DNA of 64,000 nucleotides from Chloroflexota bacterium (lineage in GTDB: Bacteria; Chloroflexota; Anaerolineae; Aggregatilineales; J027), in contig JABFGB010000001.1 of NCBI GenBank assembly GCA_013112715.1, positions 186,001 to 250,000 of the forward strand, written 5' to 3'. Positions 25,901 to 33,739 of this stretch are shown in pieces. Under the pieces are notes generated by a model, which saw only the letters and a program-made list of their open reading frames with translations, searched no databases and was not told where the DNA came from. How positions within the stretch are numbered: the first letter of the stretch is position 1; each line of letters begins with the position of its first letter. The position numbers and the translations under genes were made by a program.

Positions 25901-26857
25901 ATGTCGAATGTTCGGAGTTCATCCCATTGGGTCGCACGCCTACCCTTCATCATGCTGGTGGCGCTAATGCTCACCGCATTGTTGGTTGCGTGTGGCGATG
26001 AAGATGAACCTGCTCCTACTGAAATTGTGGTGATTACGGGCGAACCAACCATAACAAGTACGCCAACTGTTGTCCCCACCATCAATGAAACCGAAACCAT
26101 CGCTGCAATTTTGGAGTCCGCCAACGCCACCGCGACGACCCAGCAGCAGATTATTGATGCCCAAGCCACCCAGTTAACCCTTGTCACGACCCAACAGGTC
26201 GAAGGGGGCCAGCAAGGTGATGCGCCAACGGTTGACCCTGCTATCGCCGTAACACAGACCTATCAGGCCAGCCTACCGACCTCGACCCCAACTGCGACGG
26301 AAACTGCTTTACCTAGTATCTTCCCAACGCCGCAAATTGAGCAGGTGATTGTGGTCGAGCAGGTTTTTGAAGGTGGGCGCATGTTCTGGTTCCGTGAGAG
26401 CCATAAAATTTGGGTGGTCTATGGCGTAGATACTGCCGACCCCGGCAAGATTGTCGTTGACCCGACACAGGGCGAATGGCTTTGTTACGACGATACTTTT
26501 GTGGATGGCGAACCGGAACTCGACCCCGCGATGGAACCGCCCGCCGACTCCGCCACCACTTCGACTTTCGTCTCGGTCTATCCGCAGGCCCGTGTCCAAC
26601 AGCCGATTCGGGGTTTTGGCAAATTGTGGCGCGAACACGCTGAACTGCGCGACCATTTAGGCTGGGCACTCACCGCCGAAATTGAACACAACACCCGCCG
26701 CGAGTATCTGGCAGGGGGTACAGTACAAAATGGCGCGTATGTCCCCGGCCCCGGTGAATGGCGCGTGGGATCGTTCTTCAACGCGACCTATATTTTCCTA
26801 GAGAAAGAACTGGGTGCCGCCTGCCCAACTGGGACATGGCGTATGCGTCAGGGCTAA
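25901..26857 (+). CDS. Lipoprotein with Thr/Pro-rich linker
   Basis: 318 aa. The ATG at 25901 begins a lipoprotein signal with lipobox LVAC (MSNVRSSSHW, hydrophobic core, ALLVACGDE). A 107-codon longer frame overlaps amrA and is rejected. The next part is a negatively charged, Thr-rich helix (ETIAAILESANATATTQQQI), then a Ser/Thr/Pro linker, then a folded C-terminal region of about 160 residues (FEGGRMFWFRESHKIWVVY, then a VRQP-like turn, GFGKLWREHAELRDHLGW and GEWRVGSFF). I recognise no known fold in this region beyond similarity in style to other secreted Anaerolineae proteins. A terminator follows. Confidence 0.75.
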   Translation: MSNVRSSSHWVARLPFIMLVALMLTALLVACGDEDEPAPTEIVVITGEPTITSTPTVVPTINETETIAAILESANATATTQQQIIDAQATQLTLVTTQQVEGGQQGDAPTVDPAIAVTQTYQASLPTSTPTATETALPSIFPTPQIEQVIVVEQVFEGGRMFWFRESHKIWVVYGVDTADPGKIVVDPTQGEWLCYDDTFVDGEPELDPAMEPPADSATTSTFVSVYPQARVQQPIRGFGKLWREHAELRDHLGWALTAEIEHNTRREYLAGGTVQNGAYVPGPGEWRVGSFFNATYIFLEKELGAACPTGTWRMRQG

Positions 26858-26882
26858 AGCGGAGAAATCTTACATCTCGTAG

Positions 26883-26910
26883 GGGCGACGTCTAAGACTC
26901 GCCCTTTTCG
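26883..26910 (+). terminator. Terminator after lipoprotein gene
   Basis: GGGCGA (26883-26888) pairs with TCGCCC (26899-26904), and GTC (26890-26892) with GAC (26896-26898), then TTTTCGTTTT. It lies 25 bases past the stop. Confidence 0.75.
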
Positions 26911-26931
26911 TTTTATTCGGTTTGCAAACTG

Positions 26932-27201
26932 CTAACGGCGATCTTCAATTACCCATTCTGATAAAGTCGGCGTCCCTTGAAAGGCTTGGGATATTTCATC
27001 TGCCATCAATTCCAAATCGGCATCGCTATCATCACTCGTATTAGGCCATGACGCCACCAAATCACCCAATGCGGCCCTTAGCGCATCCTTATCCAAAATT
27101 GACTTGACAATCACCTCCACTTGCTGCCCCTCTGCCAATTCTATTGGTTCTAGGAGGCGCAACTGTCCGTGTTCATAAACCGCTTGTACAGTTTGTATCA
27201 T
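26932..27201 (-). CDS. DUF104 (AF2212-like) antitoxin-like protein
   Basis: 89 aa. The start MIQTVQAVYEHGQLRLLEPIELAEGQQVEVIVK matches the DUF104/AF2212-like antitoxin pattern (AVYENGxLxPLEPxxLxEGxxVxV). The C-terminal half is acidic and not conserved. Its ATG overlaps the stop of the gene before it (ATGA), so the two are one operon. DUF104 proteins are usually followed or preceded by a PIN-domain ribonuclease; here there is none next to it. It may be an orphan antitoxin or may pair with a distant toxin. Confidence 0.7.
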   Translation of the reverse strand: MIQTVQAVYEHGQLRLLEPIELAEGQQVEVIVKSILDKDALRAALGDLVASWPNTSDDSDADLELMADEISQAFQGTPTLSEWVIEDRR

Positions 27202-27452
27202 TTTTTCACACTCCTTCGCTCACGCCTGACCTCGGCTAGTGCTTCATCAATCACTCGGTTGACTTCTTCCTCAGACATCTGAGATGCTTGCTCTTGTACA
27301 GGCCGCATCAACTCGTCAATCTTCTGAAGATTTTCGGCAGGCACAACCCACCAACGGACACCGCGCCGTTCTCGAATATAAAGTTGAAGTTGGTGTAATT
27401 CTTCAGGCGTCATTTCATCCACCACCCGAAAAACCGTCTGCATATCGGTCAT
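27198..27452 (-). CDS. Small charged protein paired with antitoxin-like gene
   Basis: 84 aa. The ATG at 27452 has AAGGG about 9 bases upstream. The protein is basic and helical with RERRGVRWWVVPAENLQKIDELM in the middle and an AEVRRERRSVKK tail. I do not recognise the family. Because it is small, basic, and overlaps the DUF104-like gene by four bases, it may be a second antitoxin-like part or an atypical toxin; nothing in the sequence decides this. Confidence 0.55.
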   Translation of the reverse strand: MTDMQTVFRVVDEMTPEELHQLQLYIRERRGVRWWVVPAENLQKIDELMRPVQEQASQMSEEEVNRVIDEALAEVRRERRSVKK

Positions 27453-27563
27453 GATTTAAAACCCTTCTCACCCTTATAACCATCACCCATAATGATAGCA
27501 TACACGCCACTAGGAAGGGGGTTTCCCTCTTGTATCCCTCATCAGAAATCTAGAATTATAGAG

Positions 27564-28823
27564 TTAAATAGAGCACACACAACGGAGACCCAAATAGGGA
27601 TTCTCACTACCAATTCCACTCCAGTGACGGTCCGCTGCACGAAGGAAGCCGTCATGACTGTTGAATGCACTACCCCGCACTACACGATAATTATTGCCAT
27701 TAATATCAATTGAATCGGTACCCCATTTCGTCAGGCACCACTCCCACACATTCCCTGCCATATCCAGCACCCCAAATGGGCTGACCCCTTTCGGATATTG
27801 GGTCACGGGTGTGGTTTGTCTAACATCACTATCCCTAAAATTGCATATTGCCTTATCGGGCGTTTGATGTCCCCAAGGATACTTGCGTCCATCATCCCCT
27901 TGTGCAGCCCTTTGCCATTGTTGTTCCGTCGGCAGCATAATTTTGTAGCCTGTCCAATTACTCAACCAGAGGCAAAAGGCTACAGCGTCATACCAACTGA
28001 CATCCGTGCGCGGCAAATCATCTCCTTTAAATCTAGTCGCTCTGGGTTGCAGCCTTCCACGTCGCCAAGCTCGTGCCTCTGTAGAATAATCCCACCATGC
28101 CCCTTCTACGTACCCATCCTGCGCCCTTACAAACACCTCATATTGAGCATTGGTTATCGGATATTTCGCCATCAAAAATGTCGGAACTTCAAATATGCCC
28201 CCTTTTGTACCGGGCGGATTATCACGGCTTGCATCCTCCAATATCACCTTGCCCTCCGGAATCTCGCACCATTCAAAGGGCTGTGGCAGAATATCCCATA
28301 CTTCAATTTTCTTGGGTTTTGAGGGAATGGCCTTTTTATTATTCCGTCGTTCCAATTCAGCTTCCAGTGCCCCGATAATATCCGCGATGTTTTTCAAAAA
28401 TGGCCGCCCCGCATCCAATTCCGGCGCATGATAACGGGTAATCTGTTTTAAATCGGGGAAATCTTGCAAATCTTTCCCGTTAGGCATCTTCGCCCCTTTG
28501 ATGCAAATCGGCGCGACCAGTTTGCCCTGTTCCAACGCAATCGCAATTTCCAGCCGCACATAATCGGTTTCATCACGCGCCGCCCGTTCGCGCAGGTGTT
28601 CCAACCACTGCGGCCCGATAATCACAATCACCACTTCCGATTCCAACACTTTTTCGCGGATGAACTCGGCAAAATCCGTAAAATACGGCATGTTGCTCAA
28701 ATCCATAAACACCCGTTCATCGTCATACCCATTGGCGATAAACCAATCACGGATACGTTCTACAAAATCGGGGTGGTCGGCGCGGCGGTAGCTAATAAAT
28801 AGGGTCGGTTTCTGAGTCGCCAT
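27564..28823 (-). CDS. TIR domain fused to formylglycine-enzyme-like domain
   Basis: 419 aa with ATG at 28823 (10 upstream codons dropped). Residues 6-115 are a TIR domain: TLFISYRRADHPDFV, VFMDLSNM, ESEVVIVIIGPQWL and YVRLEIAIALEQGK, in which Glu92 sits where NAD-cleaving TIRs have their catalytic Glu. Residues about 190-419 are an FGE/sulfatase-modifying-factor-like (C-type-lectin) domain: MAKYPITNAQYEVFV, DLPRTDVSWYDAVAFC, LPTEQQWQRAA, SPFGVLDMAGNVWEW, RVVRGSAFN and GLRCVCS. The two active-site cysteines of true FGE are not seen near RGSAFN, so it is not a sulfatase activator. Such TIR-FGE fusions occur in bacterial conflict or signalling systems; function here is inferred. Confidence 0.88.
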   Translation of the reverse strand: MATQKPTLFISYRRADHPDFVERIRDWFIANGYDDERVFMDLSNMPYFTDFAEFIREKVLESEVVIVIIGPQWLEHLRERAARDETDYVRLEIAIALEQGKLVAPICIKGAKMPNGKDLQDFPDLKQITRYHAPELDAGRPFLKNIADIIGALEAELERRNNKKAIPSKPKKIEVWDILPQPFEWCEIPEGKVILEDASRDNPPGTKGGIFEVPTFLMAKYPITNAQYEVFVRAQDGYVEGAWWDYSTEARAWRRGRLQPRATRFKGDDLPRTDVSWYDAVAFCLWLSNWTGYKIMLPTEQQWQRAAQGDDGRKYPWGHQTPDKAICNFRDSDVRQTTPVTQYPKGVSPFGVLDMAGNVWEWCLTKWGTDSIDINGNNYRVVRGSAFNSHDGFLRAADRHWSGIGSENPYLGLRCVCSI

Positions 28824-29146
28824 AAATAAACAAACTCCATCGGCGCAGGACACAAAATCGCAATAGCTTAATAATACCCAATAATCACCGAGTTGAGATG
28901 ACTACGATGGTTCTCATGCTGCCTCACCCGTTTTTCAAGCTAGATTCAGCACGGCGGCTTTAGCCCCGTGTGATAATAGGCCAACCTATATAAACCGCCC
29001 GCTCCCCATCTTATCAAAATTTACCCATGTTAACGGTCAATTATGGCTATTTCCCATATTCGATGACATCACTTGACAAACGCACCCCGTTTAAGAGCAT
29101 CCACTGGGTCGAATTTATGCCCACACCACAGAACACATTTTCGCAT
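28824..29146. other. 323-base gene-free stretch between two minus-strand genes
   Basis: No reading frame I would support. The plus-strand text is AT-rich and has no clear hairpin with T-run. It should carry the promoter of the TIR-FGE gene and the 3' UTR of the metalloenzyme gene. Confidence 0.4.
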
Positions 29147-30070
29147 TTAACTAATTCCCAGCACGCGCAAAATCCCCGGCGTAATATCCATCAACGAAGT
29201 GAAGTTCTCCGCGAATTCATGTCGTTTTTCGCCAATCACCACCGTCGGGACGAGGTTTTCGCTGTGCCGCCGATCCCCCTGCACTTCCATATTGCCATGA
29301 TCGGACGTGATAATGATTAAACCCTCATCATCAAGCCATTTTCCGAGCAGTCCTTCCATGACTTTATCAAATCGCTCCATGAATTTGACGGCATCCTCAA
29401 ACGGCCCGCGATGCCCAATTTCATCCGTAATCCATGTGCTAAAAAACGTAAAATCGCGCTGCCAAGCCAGTTTCGCCAATCGCACCCCCGCCTCTTCCGG
29501 TGCATAAACTGGCGCATCGGGATAGCCCAAATACTCCCGCCAACCCTCCCCCGTCCAATCCGGCGCAATGGCTTCCCCCGCATGGTAATGCCGTTCTGTC
29601 AATAACGACAACCCTGCCGACATCAGCGCAATCTGATAACTGGATGGGATACGTTTGCCGCTTTCAATACCCTTAAAAAATCCCGGCGGATAGGGGTTAA
29701 TCAGCGCCGCCGTGCGGTTGTGGGCCACCAGTGTCTTAAACAGATTACCCTGCTGCAAAATCTCCCGAATCGGCGGATTTGGCTTGGGGCCATAGTGTTC
29801 GCCAATCTCGGCTGGCACATTCCGCCCCGTAAAAATGGTCGCCTGTCCACTGGCACTTTGCGGCCTGCCAGAGACCCCAAACTGGGCATCAGTGGGGATA
29901 AAAATGGCCCGTTCGGTCTCGGTGCGCGGCGTGTCGCGTAACCAGCGTCTTCCCCCCGCCAAACGATGCAAGGTTGGGGCATTGATAACCGCGAATGGGT
30001 TGATCGCTGGGTCATCATCGCCCAAGCCAATGCCATCAAGAAAAATCAGGAGGATATGTGGTGTCGGCAT
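29147..30070 (-). CDS. Alkaline phosphatase-superfamily metalloenzyme
   Basis: 307 aa. HILLIFLDGIGLGDDDPAINPF at the N-terminus carries the first metal-binding Asp of the alkaline phosphatase/phosphoglycerate mutase fold. SGQATIFTGRNVPAEIGEHYG contains a Ser in the place of the nucleophile (ASGQA). TWITDEIGHRG and IIITSDHGNMEVQGDRRHSENLVPTVVIG give the other Asp/His ligands. It resembles cofactor-independent phosphoglycerate mutases, but it is shorter (usual length about 400-510) and lacks the inserted transferase domain, so a phosphatase or phosphodiesterase is more likely. There is no signal peptide. It is transcribed away from the secreted-protein gene that starts 58 bases upstream. Confidence 0.85.
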   Translation of the reverse strand: MPTPHILLIFLDGIGLGDDDPAINPFAVINAPTLHRLAGGRRWLRDTPRTETERAIFIPTDAQFGVSGRPQSASGQATIFTGRNVPAEIGEHYGPKPNPPIREILQQGNLFKTLVAHNRTAALINPYPPGFFKGIESGKRIPSSYQIALMSAGLSLLTERHYHAGEAIAPDWTGEGWREYLGYPDAPVYAPEEAGVRLAKLAWQRDFTFFSTWITDEIGHRGPFEDAVKFMERFDKVMEGLLGKWLDDEGLIIITSDHGNMEVQGDRRHSENLVPTVVIGEKRHEFAENFTSLMDITPGILRVLGIS

Positions 30071-30127
30071 GTTCGTGTTACACTCGGATAGAAAATTTGG
30101 CTACTATAATTTGGGAGGAAACTACTG

Positions 30128-31249
30128 ATGCGTCCCCCTCTAAAAAATCTCTGGCGATTGACGGGAATCGGCTTGTGTGTGGTGTTTATGCTAGTTTTGA
30201 TGGTATCTGGCACGTATTCCACCCGCGCTCAAGATGCCCCTACCCCCACCACGACGACTGAACCGCTGCCCCAACCAAGCCCGATGGCGGCAACCCCCAC
30301 TTCGGATGCCCCGCCCCTTTCGACCAGTCAACTCGCCCTGTTATCACAAATAGACGCGGCGAACCTTGACCAATCTAACTGGCAGACCTATCGCGTGGTC
30401 AGCTTTAATAATGTCAGCTTTGTCGAAACCCTGACCAACCCCGCCGATGGCAGCATCTTATCACAACGCCAAGAGGACACGAATAGTCTAATTACTACCG
30501 ATGTGCAAGGCGACATCCGCACACCCAATCACCTCCGTAGTGTCCTTATGACCGTCGAACGCATTGAACGCAGCAGTTTTTCGGCGGGTACTCCCATCAC
30601 CGAACAATATACATTGGTGGCCGAGGTGCGGTACATCAACAATCGCCTGTATGTGCAAGCCCTACGCACGGGCGGATCGGAAAGTTTACCCGCCATGCCC
30701 CCCGCTGGTTGGACGGACATCACCGATAACCCCAACCAATTCCCGGCACTGGCAGCGATAAATCTGCGTCAATATGTGCCCAGTACGACCCAAACACCGG
30801 GACTTAATCCCTTGACAACCACCGATTGGGTTAGTGTAGTCCAAAACACCCCCCTGCGTGATTTGATTGCTGATATTCGCCTTGAACAGCCCGAAACATT
30901 TTTGGAAGGCCCATTTGCTGGACAGACCTTTAATAAAATTATCGTTCAGCTAGACCCAGCGGCGGTGATGCGGGCCGCGTTTGCCAATCGGGCCGATGCC
31001 GAAGTATTGATCGCGGTGTTCGTCAACGAAGGGGTAGACATGTCACTGACGATCTGGCTGGATCAGGCCAATTCACGGCGGGTACGCGAGCAATATGTGT
31101 TTGTAATTCAGGGCAACCCAACACCGGAATCGTTTGGCTATGCCCCCGGTGATATTGGCGAAGGCAGCCTGATTAACGCCATATTCTCGTCGGAGAGCGA
31201 TTTGACCTATACGGCGAATGTGCCAGTGAATATCCAAGTGCCACAATAA
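30128..31249 (+). CDS. Secreted protein of unknown function (LolA/LppX-like style)
   Basis: 373 aa, ATG at 30128 after GGGAGGA. Signal peptide MRPPLKNLWRLTG, then a hydrophobic core and YSTRAQDAP, no lipobox. A Thr/Pro-rich linker (residues ~38-65) is followed by a beta-rich domain: YRVVSFNNVSFVETL, VERIERSSF, YTLVAEVRYINNRLYVQAL, then a second half with FNKIIVQLDPAAVM and VDMSLTIWLDQANSRRVREQYVF. The half-barrel pattern, with one half on a bound molecule and the other on WLD... residues, recalls LolA/LppX-type lipid carriers, but I would not claim this. It is divergent from the metalloenzyme gene, with a TATAAT at 30105-30110 just before the Shine-Dalgarno. Confidence 0.75.
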   Translation: MRPPLKNLWRLTGIGLCVVFMLVLMVSGTYSTRAQDAPTPTTTTEPLPQPSPMAATPTSDAPPLSTSQLALLSQIDAANLDQSNWQTYRVVSFNNVSFVETLTNPADGSILSQRQEDTNSLITTDVQGDIRTPNHLRSVLMTVERIERSSFSAGTPITEQYTLVAEVRYINNRLYVQALRTGGSESLPAMPPAGWTDITDNPNQFPALAAINLRQYVPSTTQTPGLNPLTTTDWVSVVQNTPLRDLIADIRLEQPETFLEGPFAGQTFNKIIVQLDPAAVMRAAFANRADAEVLIAVFVNEGVDMSLTIWLDQANSRRVREQYVFVIQGNPTPESFGYAPGDIGEGSLINAIFSSESDLTYTANVPVNIQVPQ

Positions 31250-31345
31250 ATTGAAACCCGTTTTTAACAGTGGATTAGTGGCATTTCTGTGGGTTTCATA
31301 TACTATAATACAGGCGATTATCGAATCAACAGAGGCGTAGAGACG

Positions 31346-32926
31346 ATGGCAGGCGAAGTCATTTTAATTGTAGACGACGGGCGTGAAAGCCGCGATTTTA
31401 TTGTGGATTATATCCTCAAGCCTAATCAATTTACCCCCCTGATTGCCCGCAATGGCCTAGAGGGGTTGGAGATGGCACGCCAGCATCGCCCTGACTTAAT
31501 CCTGCTCGATTTGCAGATGCCCAAAATGAATGGGATGCAAGTCTTGGACGCCCTCAACGAAGAAAGCATAGACATCCCCGTTATCTTGATGACCTTTCAT
31601 GGCAATGAGGAAATCGCCATTGAGGTTTTTCGTAAGGGGGTACGGGATTACGTCAAGAAGCCCTATACCGTCGAAGAAATGGTCGCCGCCATCGAACGCA
31701 GTCTAAGCGAAGTACGTTTACGTAAAGAAAAAGATGCCCTGACCGAACGCCTTATCGCTGCCAATACTGATCTCAGTCAGCGTATCCGCGAACTCAACGC
31801 ACTTTATAATGTCGGCAAGAGTGTGACTGCCCTCACCAGTATTGATGAATTACTCCCCAACATCCTCCGCGCCGCCACTGAAGTGACAGGAACGGAAGAA
31901 GGCAGTCTGCATTTGATTCAAGGCGAGGAACTCATTTGCCGGGCCATCAAACAACCTGACGAATCCAATATTCGTGCCGTCTACCAAGCCAGCAAAAATC
32001 GTTTTGCATGGCATGTCATTCAGCATGGTCAACCACTCGTGGTAACGCCACAGGAATTAGCCCCCTTACGCCAGAAAAATCCAGCCCTCCCTGTCGCGGC
32101 GCTCTACAGCCCACTAACGTTAGGAAGTCGTGTGATTGGTGCATTGGGGGTAGGGAATATGCGGGAAAATGCACAACCTTTCCGCAAACAAGATGCGGCC
32201 ATGTTAAGTGCCCTCTCCGACTATGCCGCCATTGCAATTGAAAATGCCGCCAATTTTGCTGAACTCTCCCAATTCAAAGACCAAGAGATGAATTCCGTAT
32301 TGGTGTCATTGGAACAGGTCATTTCTCCCAATTTGATTGAGCGCCTGCTAACGGATAATCCTCAGGAGGCACTTCAGCCGATGCGTGGGGAGATCAGTGT
32401 TTTGGCGGTTGATTTGCGTGGCTACCCTATGTTGATAGATCACGTTCAGCCGAGCCAACTGGTCGAATTAATTAATCGCCATTTCAGCCTTCTAACCGAC
32501 ATTGCTGCCGAGTATGGTGGTACCCTCGATCGTGTATCGGGGGATGGCGGTCTCATCTTTTTCAATGCTCCTCAGCCGCAAGCCCAACATGAGCTTTTGG
32601 CAGTCGAGGCCGCTTTGCAATTGCAGCATCGCATCGAGACCAATAAACTCGGTCCCGACAGTATTCGGTTTGGAATCGGTTTGCATGTTGGGGACGCGGT
32701 CATTGGTACCATGGGGGTTTTGAATGGTGTGAACTACACTGCCGCTGGTAAAGAAGTGTTGTTGGCTCGACGCCTGCAAGAACAGGCCCGCCCCGGCCAA
32801 ATCTTGATGTCCGATCAGATGGTAGCCCGCCTCGGTAAACGCATCCAAGTCAATTTGCTGGGGGAAATGGCAGTTCGAGGCCAGCAAGCGCTCGTGAAAG
32901 TTTATGAATTGCTGGGCCTTGCATAA
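31346..32926 (+). CDS. Receiver-GAF-nucleotidyl cyclase-like regulator
   Basis: 526 aa; ATG at 31346 (19 upstream codons dropped). Residues 4-125 are a receiver with Asp55 in LILLDLQMPK and the KKPY lysine. A coiled coil (DALTERLIAANTDLSQRIRE) links to a GAF domain, residues ~160-310 (YNVGKSVTALTSIDELLPNIL onward). Residues ~348-526 follow the class III cyclase plan: VLAVDLRG with metal Asp356, SGDGGLIFFNAP with metal Asp400, and GLHVGDAVIGTMG. But the substrate and transition-state residues are changed: Lys to Arg396, the purine-selecting Asp to Lys469 (YTAAGK), and the Asn to Leu472. Cyclase activity is therefore doubtful; it may bind a nucleotide only. A TATAAT at 31304-31309 lies upstream. 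Confidence 0.88.
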   Translation: MAGEVILIVDDGRESRDFIVDYILKPNQFTPLIARNGLEGLEMARQHRPDLILLDLQMPKMNGMQVLDALNEESIDIPVILMTFHGNEEIAIEVFRKGVRDYVKKPYTVEEMVAAIERSLSEVRLRKEKDALTERLIAANTDLSQRIRELNALYNVGKSVTALTSIDELLPNILRAATEVTGTEEGSLHLIQGEELICRAIKQPDESNIRAVYQASKNRFAWHVIQHGQPLVVTPQELAPLRQKNPALPVAALYSPLTLGSRVIGALGVGNMRENAQPFRKQDAAMLSALSDYAAIAIENAANFAELSQFKDQEMNSVLVSLEQVISPNLIERLLTDNPQEALQPMRGEISVLAVDLRGYPMLIDHVQPSQLVELINRHFSLLTDIAAEYGGTLDRVSGDGGLIFFNAPQPQAQHELLAVEAALQLQHRIETNKLGPDSIRFGIGLHVGDAVIGTMGVLNGVNYTAAGKEVLLARRLQEQARPGQILMSDQMVARLGKRIQVNLLGEMAVRGQQALVKVYELLGLA

Positions 32927-32961
32927 TAATCTGTCCTAACTGTGGGTCTGGTATTTAACAG

Positions 32962-33245
32962 GGTGAATCGTCACCGAGGGTGTCTGAGTAACACCTGTCG
33001 CCGACTGCGAGTATGTTTAGTTGGCAGTCACGACAATCGGGTTGTTCTGCAAATTCCGCAGTTGAAAACGTGTCAATAAGGCAGGAGCATAGTAGACAGG
33101 GCGGCAAACACCGTCTTAACCTCTCCAGTGATACTGCCATTTCAACGGTAGTGGTAACGCAGTAACTGATGAAATCCAACACCACCCCCTGACCAGTGAG
33201 GGGGTAGCAGTGGGCCTATTTTCAGCCCTCCTCGCGGGTGGGAGG
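32962..33245 (+). ncRNA. Candidate structured noncoding RNA (unidentified)
   Basis: Successive stems can be drawn: GGTG/CACC (32962-32965/32972-32975), GGTGT/ACACC (32979-32983/32991-32995), GACTGC/GCAGTC (33003-33008/33024-33029), CTGC/GCAG (33047-33050/33058-33061), ACCCCCT/AGGGGGT (33184-33190/33199-33205) and CCTCC/GGAGG (33227-33231/33241-33245). The run is GC-rich compared with the AT-rich DNA beyond 33300. I could not match it to RNase P, tmRNA, SRP or 6S RNA. The strand is uncertain. It could also be the leader of the kinase gene downstream. Confidence 0.3.
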
Positions 33246-33406
33246 TGGGGTACAGTCATCCGTCAAAATGTCGCCACTGCCACTTCAATCGATAGTTCGC
33301 GGCTATCTGAAACCAAACTTTAATAGGGCTTTATTAAGAAAAAGTTGAAGTATAGAAAACAAATGATCATTGTTACGAGCGATGGCCCCCTTTCTAGAGC
33401 GAATTG

Positions 33407-33702
33407 TTATCAACAGAACAGCCAGCAAATAAATCAGCGGCGAGTTGCTTCCGTTAAGATGTCGAGGAGTAAGAGCAACCTACCCACAGTCTAATAATGG
33501 TGATACCTGAGATAATTGTTGATTGGGTGAGAATTCTCCACAGCCTATATCTCGGCTAGCTGATTTCTGAAATATTCCTGAAAAAACTATAACTTATCCC
33601 AAACATAAAGAATAAAGGTAGAATTCATACTATAATTCAGCTAGAATTTGTTTAACTCATCTTTTGTTAATCTTGGCATGTAGCGAGTGGATATTTTCCA
33701 CA
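33407..33702. other. DnaA-box-like cluster in AT-rich region
   Basis: Three sites match the DnaA consensus TTATCCACA at 8 of 9 positions, all in the same orientation: TTATCAACA (33407-33415), TTCTCCACA (33534-33542) and TTTTCCACA (33694-33702). Weaker 7-of-9 matches occur at 33480-33488 and 33594-33602. The region between 33560 and 33670 is strongly AT-rich. This resembles an origin or a DnaA-regulated promoter, but dnaA, dnaN and gyrB are not in the window. Confidence 0.35.
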
Positions 33703-33739
33703 GACCTGTGAAGACAGGAAACAAGTTTAGGAGGTTTCA

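Larger units (their letters stand above)
32927..33739. other. 813-base gene-free stretch
   Basis: This is the longest gap in the window. The first part (32962-33245) holds a chain of short hairpins; the second (33400-33710) is AT-rich with three DnaA-box-like sites. I see no reading frame worth reporting. Both parts are listed separately. Confidence 0.55.

Noticed and set aside
27564-28200. True formylglycine-generating enzyme
   Set aside because: The active-site cysteines near the RGSAFN segment are missing, so sulfatase activation is unlikely.
29147-30070. Full phosphoglycerate mutase (GpmI)
   Set aside because: The protein is too short and lacks the second domain of cofactor-independent mutase; only the metalloenzyme core is seen.
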